Part shown: one piece after another, positions 58,130 to 64,000 of the stretch
Numbering within the stretch: the stretch's first letter is position 1
Layout of the letters: every line of letters starts with the position of its first letter
Source of the DNA: Rhabdothermincola salaria
GTDB taxonomy: Bacteria > Actinomycetota > Acidimicrobiia > Acidimicrobiales > Acidimicrobilacustridaceae
Length of the DNA stretch: 64,000 nt
Assembly (NCBI RefSeq): GCF_021246445.1
Contig: NZ_JAJQXW010000001.1
Span: forward strand, 372,001 to 436,000
Reading direction: 5' to 3'
Position numbers and translations under genes: made by a program
Notes under the pieces: generated by a model
What the model was told of the DNA's origin: nothing
The model's database searches: none
Seen by the model: the letters and a program-made list of their open reading frames with translations, nothing else

Positions 58130-59283
58130 CCCCGTCCCCGTCGTCCGCCCCGTTCGTGCCCGACCCGACCGGCCACGTGGTCCGCCTCGACCTCCAGGCC
58201 ACCCACGGCCCGGCGCGGGCCGCCACCGTGCACACGGCCCGGGGTTCGTTCCGCACGCCGTGCTTCATGCCGGTCGGCACCCGAGCCGTGGTGCGGGCGC
58301 TCACCGCCCAGGACCTCGAGGACCTCGGCGCCGAGGTCGTCCTGGCCAACACCTACCACCTGATGCTGCGCCCCGGCGCCGACCTCGTGGCCGAGCTGGG
58401 AGGCCTGCACCGCTTCTCGGGCTGGGACGGGCACGTGCTCACCGACTCCGGCGGGTACCAGGTGTTCTCCCTCGAACCCAAGGTCACCGACGACGGTGCC
58501 ACCTTCGTGTCCACCTACGACGGCAGCCGCCACCACCTCACGCCGGAGAGCTGCGTGGCCATCCAACAACTGCTCGGGGCCGACATCCAGATGGTGCTCG
58601 ACGTGTGCCCGCCGCTGCCCTCGGCCGACTCGGTGGTGCGCTCGGCGGTCGACCGCAGCGCCCTGTGGGCCGGCCGGGCCCGCGCCGCCCACCGGCCGGC
58701 CCGGGAAGAGGGCTCCACCCAGGCGCTCTTCGGGATCGTCCAGGGCGGGGTGGACCCGGCGCTGCGCACCGAGAGCGCCGAGCGCACGGTCGCCCTCGAC
58801 TTCGACGGCTACGGCATCGGCGGGTTGTCGGTGGGCGAGTCCCGAGACGAGATGCTGCCCGCCCTGGCCGCGGCCCTCGCCGGGCTCCCGCCCGACCAGC
58901 CCCGCTACCTCATGGGCGTCGGCGACCCCGTCTCCCTGGTGGAGGCGGTGGCCCTCGGCGTCGACATGTTCGACTGCGTGCTGCCGACCCGGCTGGCGCG
59001 CCACGGCACCATCCTCACCAGCGAGGGGCGGCTCAACCTGCGCAACCTGCGCTGGGCCCGCGATCCGTCGCCGCTGGAGGAAGGGTGCATCTGCCCGGCC
59101 TGCGTGCGGCACTCGAAGGGGTACCTGCGGCACCTGCTGCTGGTGAACGAGCCGACCGCGGCCCGGTTGACGTCGCTGCACAACGTGCACTGGTTGCTGC
59201 GCCTGATGGAGCGGACGCGGGCGGCGATCGTCGACGGGACCCTCGACACCGTGCGCCGAGAGGTGGCCGAGGTCTGGTCGTGA
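58126..59283 (+). CDS. tgt: Queuine tRNA-ribosyltransferase (TGT)
   Basis: TGT exchanges guanine-34 of GUN-anticodon tRNAs for preQ1. The 385-residue barrel has GSFRTPCFMPVGTRAVVRAL, NTYHLMLRPG, LTDSGGYQVFSL (with the base-binding aspartate), GIVQGGVD, GYGIGGLSVGES, and DCVLPTRLARHGTIL (nucleophile aspartate region). The zinc site is CICPAC followed by LHNVHWLLRLM. A Pro/Ser-rich leader of about 12 residues precedes the domain. GTG start overlaps the queA stop, so the two enzymes are made together. Confidence 0.95.
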   Translation: MTPSPSSAPFVPDPTGHVVRLDLQATHGPARAATVHTARGSFRTPCFMPVGTRAVVRALTAQDLEDLGAEVVLANTYHLMLRPGADLVAELGGLHRFSGWDGHVLTDSGGYQVFSLEPKVTDDGATFVSTYDGSRHHLTPESCVAIQQLLGADIQMVLDVCPPLPSADSVVRSAVDRSALWAGRARAAHRPAREEGSTQALFGIVQGGVDPALRTESAERTVALDFDGYGIGGLSVGESRDEMLPALAAALAGLPPDQPRYLMGVGDPVSLVEAVALGVDMFDCVLPTRLARHGTILTSEGRLNLRNLRWARDPSPLEEGCICPACVRHSKGYLRHLLLVNEPTAARLTSLHNVHWLLRLMERTRAAIVDGTLDTVRREVAEVWS

Positions 59284-59447
59284 CCCGGCGAGCCGGCCGG
59301 GCCGATCGGTGGCCGGGGCCGCCCTCGCGGCGTCCGCGGGACGGGCGAGCGGGCCGCCCCTCCCCGGAGCACTAACCTGAACCGGTTCGCCGGTGGGCCC
59401 CTGGCCCCCTCCGGCCCCCGATCGCACCCGTCTCTCGAACTGAGCCC

Positions 59448-59930
59448 ATGTCCACCATCTTGTTGATCGTCCTCTTCGTGCTGGCCTGGGTGGTGCTGAT
59501 CCTGCCCAAGCAGCGGGAGCTCAAGCGCCACAACGCCCTGGTGGCCTCGCTCGAGGTCGGCGACGAGGTGATGAGCGGCGCGGGCATCTACGGCACCATC
59601 ACCGAGATCGACGGTGACGTCGTGCACCTCGAGGTGGCTCCTGGGCTGGAGCTGAAGGTGGCCCGCCGGGCGGTGGCGTCCAAGGTGGCGACGGTGATCG
59701 ACGTCGACGACGAGGACGACGAGCTGGTCGACGGCGACGGTGTCCTCGAGGCCTGGCCGACCGCCGACGACGAGGACGACGAGGTCGACGACGACGACGA
59801 GGACGACGACGACGAGGACGACGACGACGAGGACGACGACGAAGAGGTCGACGAGATCGAGGTCGAGGTCGTCGAGGTCGAGGTGGTCGACGACGACGCC
59901 GACGGCACCGAACCTCCCGGGCGCCGCTGA
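59448..59930 (+). CDS. yajC: YajC-family Sec accessory protein with long acidic tail
   Basis: A 160-residue protein. Residues 1-85 are ordinary YajC: one membrane helix (STILLIVLFVLAWVVLILP), KQRELKRHNALVASLEVGDEVMSGAGIYGTI, and a small beta domain. Residues 86-160 are an unusual tail made largely of Asp and Glu, including three DDDDE repeats encoded by an exact 15-base tandem repeat. YajC associates with SecDF-YidC. secD starts one base after the stop. A TAACCT at 59373-59378 may be the promoter, leaving a leader of about 60 bases. The tail is in frame with an intact stop, so it is not a frameshift artefact of the gene as written. Confidence 0.9.
   Translation: MSTILLIVLFVLAWVVLILPKQRELKRHNALVASLEVGDEVMSGAGIYGTITEIDGDVVHLEVAPGLELKVARRAVASKVATVIDVDDEDDELVDGDGVLEAWPTADDEDDEVDDDDEDDDDEDDDDEDDDEEVDEIEVEVVEVEVVDDDADGTEPPGRR
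59787..59831. repeat. 15-bp tandem repeat coding the YajC acidic tail
   Basis: Three exact copies of GACGACGACGACGAG (59787-59801, 59802-59816, 59817-59831) are followed by a decayed fourth (GACGACGACGAAGAG). They encode DDDDE units. The unit length is a multiple of three, so copy-number change would lengthen or shorten the tail without breaking the frame. Confidence 0.85.
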
Positions 59931-59931
59931 G

Positions 59932-61674
59932 GTGCGCCGCTTCAGGGGCTTCGGCTCGCTCATCGTCATCGTCGTGGTGGCCACGTTCGGCCTCGTCTAC
60001 ACCTTCGGGGTCGGCAACAAGCCGCTCCTGGGCCTCGACCTCCAGGGCGGGGTGTCGGTGGTGCTCCAGCCCACCAACGAGGTCACCGAGGAGACCCTCG
60101 AGCAGGCCATCTCGATCATCCGCCAGCGCGTCGACGCCCTCGGCGTGGCCGAGCCCGAGATCACCCGCCAGGGCGACAACATCCTCATCCAGATCCCCGG
60201 CGTCGACGACCGGGACCGGGCCCTGGCCCTGGTGGGCCAGACGGCCGAGCTGCAGTTCCGGCCCGTGCTGGGCGCCATCCCGGCCGGACTCGACCTCGAG
60301 TCGGCACCGACGGACACCCCCGCACCGGGCGACTCCTCCGACACCACGACCGAGGCCCCCGACACCACTGCCCCCGACACCACTGCGCCCGACGCGACCG
60401 ACGAGACCGAGCAGGGGCTCGGGCTGGGCGTGGGCGAGAGCGCCGGCGGCGTCGTGGCCCAGAGCGCGTTCGAGTCGGCCCAGGCCGAGCCGCCGCCCGA
60501 ACCGGCCCCCGACACCACGGCCCCGGCGGCCCCCGAGGGCACCGACACCACGCTCGCCCCCCCGATCGACGCCACCGAGTTGCTCACCGGTGGCCTCCCG
60601 GCCGACGTGTGCACCACCGGCATCCCGTCGAGCGAGCTGCCGCCCGACGAGAACGTCACCCTGCCCCAGTGTGAGGAGGGGGTGCTGGTGGCCACCTACC
60701 AGCTCGGCCCGGTGCTGCTCACCGGCGCCGGCCTCGAGAGCGCGGCGGCCAGCCTCTTCGGCGCCGAGTGGCAGGTGAGCCCGGTGTTCAAGGGTGGTTC
60801 CGAGGGCATCGACGCCTTCAACGGGGCGGCGTCGCAGTGCTTCTCGCAGTCGCCGTCGTGCCCGACCGGCCAGCTCGGCATCGTGCTCGACGGTCGGGTC
60901 ATCTCGGCGCCCACCATCCAGACGCCGACGTTCAGTCGCGACGAGGTGTCCATCACCGGCCAGTTCACCGAGCGCGAGGCCCGCGACCTGGCCACCGCCC
61001 TCAACTACGGCGCCCTGCCCGTCGAGCTCGAGCAGCAGCAGGCCCAGCTGGTCTCGGCCACGCTCGGCCGCGACGCCCTCGAGGCCGGTCTCGTGGCCGG
61101 CGTCGTCGGTCTCGTCCTGGCCAGCGCCTACATGATCACCGTCTACCGGTTCCTCGGCCTCCTGTCCGTGCTGAAGCTGACCGTCGAAGGGGCCCTGCTC
61201 TGGACCGTGATCAGCTACCTCGGCTCCAACAGCGGGCTGGCGCTCACCCTCGCCGGCATCACCGGCATCATCGTGTCCATCGGCGTGTCCTTCGACTCCA
61301 ACGTCGTCTACTACGAGCACCTCAAGGAAGACGTCCGGGCCGGGCGCAGCATCCGCAGCGCCACCGACAAGTCGTTCGTGGCCGCCTTCTCGACCATCGT
61401 CAAGGCCGACGTGGCCTCCCTCATCGGCGCCGGGCTGCTGTGGTGGCTCACCGTCGGCCCCGTTCGGGGCTTCGCCTTCTACCTCGGCATCGCCGGGCTG
61501 CTCGACCTCCTCGCCTCTTGGGCCTTCATGCGCCCCGCGGTCAAGCTGGCCACCAAGTCGTCGTTCCTGCGGGCCCGGCCCGGCCTGCTCGGGTTGCCGG
61601 CCGAGGTGCCGCCCACCGGCGCCCGGCCCACCGACCCCCCAGTCGCCGCCAGCACCGCGGGAGCCGCCCGATGA
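59932..61674 (+). CDS. secD: Protein translocase subunit SecD
   Basis: SecD with SecF uses the proton-motive force to finish protein export. The 580-residue protein has the first helix (LIVIVVVATFGLVYTF), LLGLDLQGGVSVVLQPT (SecD signature), and EQAISIIRQRVDALGVAEPEITRQGDNILIQIPG (P1). Near the end are GRVISAPTI, FTEREARDLATALNYGALPVELE, and the five C-terminal helices with TLAGITGIIVSIGVSFDSNVVYYEHLKED. Between about 124 and 250 lies an insertion rich in Thr, Pro, Asp and Ala, longer than in standard SecD. GTG start one base after yajC; the stop overlaps secF by ATGA. Confidence 0.95.
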   Translation: MRRFRGFGSLIVIVVVATFGLVYTFGVGNKPLLGLDLQGGVSVVLQPTNEVTEETLEQAISIIRQRVDALGVAEPEITRQGDNILIQIPGVDDRDRALALVGQTAELQFRPVLGAIPAGLDLESAPTDTPAPGDSSDTTTEAPDTTAPDTTAPDATDETEQGLGLGVGESAGGVVAQSAFESAQAEPPPEPAPDTTAPAAPEGTDTTLAPPIDATELLTGGLPADVCTTGIPSSELPPDENVTLPQCEEGVLVATYQLGPVLLTGAGLESAAASLFGAEWQVSPVFKGGSEGIDAFNGAASQCFSQSPSCPTGQLGIVLDGRVISAPTIQTPTFSRDEVSITGQFTEREARDLATALNYGALPVELEQQQAQLVSATLGRDALEAGLVAGVVGLVLASAYMITVYRFLGLLSVLKLTVEGALLWTVISYLGSNSGLALTLAGITGIIVSIGVSFDSNVVYYEHLKEDVRAGRSIRSATDKSFVAAFSTIVKADVASLIGAGLLWWLTVGPVRGFAFYLGIAGLLDLLASWAFMRPAVKLATKSSFLRARPGLLGLPAEVPPTGARPTDPPVAASTAGAAR

Positions 61675-62822
61675 CCGCCTTCGCACGCCTCCTACGGGGC
61701 CAGAGCACCATCGACTTCCCGACGTGGTGGAAGCGGGCGCTGGTCCTCTCGGCTCTGCTGGTGCTGATCTCCATCGGCTCGCTGTTCACCCGTGGCCTCA
61801 GCCTGGGCATCGACTTCGTCGGCGGTGTGTCGTGGGAGGTCCCCGCCCCCGGGGTGTCGGTCTCCGACGCCCGCCAGGCCCTCACCGAGGTCGGCCAGGA
61901 GGGGGCCAAGATCCAGATCGTGGGCGACGACACCCTCCGGGTGCAGGGCCCCGAGATGGACGACGCCGGCGTGGCCTCCGTGCGCGAGGTGCTGGCCGAC
62001 GTGGCGGGCACCGAGGTCGCCGAGGTCAGCGTGTCCACCGTCGGCGCTTCCTGGGGCTCCGACATCACCAACGCCGCGGTGCGGGCCCTCTTCTTCTTCT
62101 TCGCCGCCATCCTGATCTACCTGACGATCCGCCTCGAGTGGCGCATGGCGGTCGCCGCCCTGGTCGCGGTGGCCCACGACGTCCTCATCAGCGTGGGCGT
62201 GTACTCGGTGTTCCAGTTCGACGTCACCCCCGGCACGGTGATCGCCTTCCTCACCATCCTCGGCTACTCGATCTACGACACGATCGTGGTGGACGACAAG
62301 ATCAAGGAGAACGAGCGCCTCGTCGGTCTCAGCGGCCGGATGGACTACACCCAGATGGTCAGCCTCTCCATGAACCAGGTGCTGCTGCGCTCCATCAACA
62401 CCACGATCACCTCGCTGCTGCCGGTCATCTCGCTGCTGGTGGTGGGTGGGGCGATCATGGGGGCTGTCACCCTCCAGGAGTTCGCGCTGGCGCTGTTCGT
62501 CGGTCTCGCTGTCGGCGCCTACTCGTCGATCTTCGTGGCCGCCCCCGCGCTGGTGTGGCTCAAGGAGAAGGAACCGAAGAACCAGACCGTGCGCGAGCGG
62601 CTGGCGGCGTCGGGTGGCGGGGTCTCCGGGGCCGACCCGGACGCTCGGGGCGTGGCCGCCGGCGTCCGCGGGGCCAAGGCCGTGTCCGCCGCCACGACCA
62701 CCTCGACATCCTCCTCCTCGGCCGGCACGCCCTCCTCCTCCGCCGGCACCGGGCGTCCGAAGCCGCCGACGCCCAGCAGCGCCATCCCACCGCGGCCCCG
62801 CAAGAAGACCAAGAAGCGCTGA
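61671..62822 (+). CDS. secF: Protein translocase subunit SecF
   Basis: The 383-residue SecD partner. The SecF signature GLSLGIDFVGGVSWEVPAPGVSVSDARQAL follows the first helix. A periplasmic P4-type domain comes next, then five helices with LVAVAHDVLISVGVYSVFQFDVTPGTVIAFLTILGYSIYDTIVVDDKIKENERL, which holds the Asp/Arg proton-path residues of the family. The C-terminal tail (about 310-383) is low in complexity, Ser/Thr/Pro-rich, and ends in a basic run (RPRKKTKKR). It is coupled to secD by ATGA overlap and followed 53 bases later by the apt leader peptide. Confidence 0.95.
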   Translation: MTAFARLLRGQSTIDFPTWWKRALVLSALLVLISIGSLFTRGLSLGIDFVGGVSWEVPAPGVSVSDARQALTEVGQEGAKIQIVGDDTLRVQGPEMDDAGVASVREVLADVAGTEVAEVSVSTVGASWGSDITNAAVRALFFFFAAILIYLTIRLEWRMAVAALVAVAHDVLISVGVYSVFQFDVTPGTVIAFLTILGYSIYDTIVVDDKIKENERLVGLSGRMDYTQMVSLSMNQVLLRSINTTITSLLPVISLLVVGGAIMGAVTLQEFALALFVGLAVGAYSSIFVAAPALVWLKEKEPKNQTVRERLAASGGGVSGADPDARGVAAGVRGAKAVSAATTTSTSSSSAGTPSSSAGTGRPKPPTPSSAIPPRPRKKTKKR

Positions 62823-62863
62823 GCCAGCCGTCACCGCCGGGCCGGGCTCGTGGGGCCACGCGG

Positions 62864-62869
62864 TACCGT
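62864..62869 (+). promoter_or_regulatory. -10 box upstream of apt leader peptide
   Basis: TACCGT ends six bases before an ATG at 62876, whose short reading frame overlaps apt. The spacer is six Gs. Confidence 0.45.
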
Positions 62870-62875
62870 GGGGGG

Positions 62876-62926
62876 ATGATCGCGCCAGGTCGGCTTCGTC
62901 GTCGGATCGGAAGCGACCGCCGGTGA
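62876..62926 (+). CDS. Putative 16-residue leader peptide coupled to apt
   Basis: An ATG at leaderless spacing from TACCGT opens MIAPGRLRRRIGSDRR, ending in a TGA that overlaps the apt GTG (GTGA). Six or seven residues are arginine. The arrangement suggests ribosomes finishing the peptide re-initiate on apt, which has no Shine-Dalgarno site of its own. The frame is too short to show coding bias, so its reality rests on promoter spacing and the four-base overlap. A regulatory or merely translation-enabling peptide are the two options; a chance ORF is the third. Confidence 0.45.
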   Translation: MIAPGRLRRRIGSDRR

Positions 62927-63483
62927 CCGACCCGGCGGCCATGGTCAGCGCGCTGGTGCGCGACATCCCCGACTGGCCGCGGCCCGGTGTGGTGTTCCGC
63001 GACATCACCCCGCTGTTGCACGACCCGGAGGCCTTCGGTGCCGTGGTCGACGCGCTCGTCGAGGTCGCCACCGTGCCCGGCCGGCCCGTCACCCGGGTGC
63101 TCGGCGTCGAGGCGCGTGGCTTCGTGTTCGGCGCACCGGTGGCCTACAAGCTCGGCGCCGGCTTCGTGCCCGTGCGCAAGGCCGGCAAGCTGCCCTGGGA
63201 GATCGAGCGTGAGGAGTACGTCCTCGAGTACGGGGTCGACCTCCTCGAGATCCACCGCGACGCCGTGCACCCCGGCGAGCAGGTCGTGATCGTCGATGAC
63301 GTCCTGGCCACCGGCGGCACGGCGGCCGCCACCATCCGCCTCGTCGAGAAGCTCGGCGGGGTGGTCGCGGGGCTGGCCTTCGTGATGGAGATCGAGGGGC
63401 TCGGTGGTCGCCAGGCCCTCGCCGGGCACGACATCGACGTGCTGGCCACCTTCCCGTCGGGCGCCGCTGGAGCGGAGGCCTAG
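62923..63483 (+). CDS. apt: Adenine phosphoribosyltransferase
   Basis: APRT salvages adenine to AMP with PRPP. The 186-residue protein has VRDIPDWPRPGVVFRDITPLLHDPEAFGAVV, GVEARGFVFGAPVAYKLGAGFVPVRKAGKLPWE (flexible loop and base site), and the PRPP-binding VVIVDDVLATGGTAAAT. The GTG at 62923 gives MTDPAAMVSALVRDIPDWP; the ATG at 62941 is a possible shorter start. apt between secDF and relA is the usual actinobacterial order. The GTG overlaps the stop of a short upstream reading frame. Confidence 0.94.
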   Translation: MTDPAAMVSALVRDIPDWPRPGVVFRDITPLLHDPEAFGAVVDALVEVATVPGRPVTRVLGVEARGFVFGAPVAYKLGAGFVPVRKAGKLPWEIEREEYVLEYGVDLLEIHRDAVHPGEQVVIVDDVLATGGTAAATIRLVEKLGGVVAGLAFVMEIEGLGGRQALAGHDIDVLATFPSGAAGAEA

Positions 63484-63488
63484 GGGCG

Positions 63489-64000
63489 ATGGCCACCGTG
63501 GACCGCGTGCTGCCGTGGCGTCGCCACAGCGCCCCGCCCATCGAGGAGCTGGCGCCGCTCATCTCCGCGTTCCGCACCAACCACCCCAAGGCGCCCATCG
63601 GCCTGATCACGCGGGCCTACGAGTACGGCAAGGACGCCCACGGCGAACAGACCCGCAAGAGCGGTGAGCCCTACATCACCCACCCGGTGGCGGTGGCCAA
63701 GATCTGCGCCGAGTTCGGTCTCGACGACGTCACCCTGGCCGCCGCCATCCTCCACGACGCCCTCGAGGACACCGGGGCCACCGTCGAGGACCTCGAGGCC
63801 AAGTTCGGGCCGGACGTGGTGCGCATCGTCGACGGCGTCACCAAGCTCGACCGCATCAAGTTCGACTCCAAGGAGGCCCAGCAGGCCGCCACGGTGCGCA
63901 AGATGCTGGTGGCCATGGCCAAGGACCTGCGGGTCCTGATCATCAAGCTGGCCGACCGCCTGCACAACATGCGCACCATCGCCGCCATGCCGGCCTGGAA
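63489..64000 (+). CDS. relA: RelA/SpoT-family (p)ppGpp synthetase/hydrolase, N-terminal part (window edge)
   Basis: The first 170 residues of a Rel protein, cut by the window end. RAYEYGKDAHGEQTRKSGEPYITHPVAVAKICAEFGLDDVTLAAAILHDALEDTGATVEDLEAKFG is the HD hydrolase domain, with His65, His89, Asp90 and the ED pair 93-94 in place. VDGVTKLDRIKF and LIIKLADRLHNMRTI continue it. An intact HD domain implies (p)ppGpp hydrolysis; the synthetase and regulatory domains lie beyond the window, so bifunctionality is assumed from the family. ATG five bases after the apt stop. Confidence 0.94.
   Translation, partial: MATVDRVLPWRRHSAPPIEELAPLISAFRTNHPKAPIGLITRAYEYGKDAHGEQTRKSGEPYITHPVAVAKICAEFGLDDVTLAAAILHDALEDTGATVEDLEAKFGPDVVRIVDGVTKLDRIKFDSKEAQQAATVRKMLVAMAKDLRVLIIKLADRLHNMRTIAAMPAW

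Noticed and set aside
59700-59930. YajC acidic tail as a frameshift product
   Set aside because: The frame ends at a proper stop one base before secD and the repeat unit is a multiple of three, so the tail is a consistent coding extension.

Overview
This 64 kb window is high-GC bacterial DNA from an actinobacterium. Four things point there: a mycobacterial-type gene order (thrS, HIT hydrolase, pgsA, patA, pimA, pdxS, pdxT, yebC, ruvCAB, then yajC-secD-secF-apt-relA); an InhA-like enoyl reductase and an F420-dependent NADP reductase; a MshC-type cysteine ligase (mycothiol); and the DprE1/UbiA/DprE2 trio for decaprenyl-phosphoryl-arabinose. The queA-tgt pair, the GT-C and exopolysaccharide genes between the uvr genes, and the missing yvcK-whiA between rapZ and gap argue against a close mycobacterial relative. 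A deep lineage such as Acidimicrobiia is my inference, not something the sequence proves.

Layout. 1-2.2 kb (minus): dprE2-ubiA-dprE1, with dprE1 cut by the window edge. 2.3-23.2 kb: excision repair genes uvrB, uvrA and uvrC, separated by two glycan blocks and nadA. The first block is a pair of related polytopic GT-C-like proteins. The second holds a methyltransferase, an initiating sugar-phosphate transferase, three glycosyltransferases, a flippase and an FkbM methyltransferase. rapZ follows uvrC. 23.2-29.4 kb: glycolytic gap-pgk-tpiA, a choloylglycine-hydrolase-family gene, secG and an orphan peptide-binding lipoprotein. 29.5-36.9 kb: an ABC ATPase, two CNNM/CorC proteins, inhA-like fabI, npdG, mshC and an acyltransferase, with three copies of a 48-bp palindromic repeat. 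37-56 kb: thrS, HIT, SCO1, two hypotheticals, an EF-G-like GTPase, the phosphatidylinositol mannoside genes pgsA-patA-pimA, a degenerate M48 protein, a DUF3048 protein, pdxS-pdxT, yebC, a peroxiredoxin, an ABC exporter and ruvCAB. 56-64 kb: DUF1275 protein, queA-tgt, yajC-secD-secF, an arginine-rich leader peptide overlapping apt, and the start of relA.

Genes working together: three uvr genes (nucleotide excision), ruvCAB (Holliday junctions), secG/yajC/secDF (export), gap-pgk-tpiA (triose glycolysis), pdxST (pyridoxal phosphate), pgsA-patA-pimA (PI mannosides), and dprE1/E2-ubiA (arabinose donor). Many neighbours overlap by ATGA or GTGA, indicating translational coupling. A TANNNT hexamer lies 6-8 bases before the start codon of at least a dozen genes that lack a Shine-Dalgarno site, suggesting widespread leaderless transcription.

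I see no tRNA, rRNA, CRISPR array, insertion sequence or prophage. No gene-free stretch exceeds 300 bases; the longest (29417-29695) holds two of the palindromic repeats. I did not find an obviously new multi-gene system. The best candidates for novelty are the 48-bp repeat family, the apt leader peptide, the degenerate M48 protein beside pimA, and the GT-C pair.
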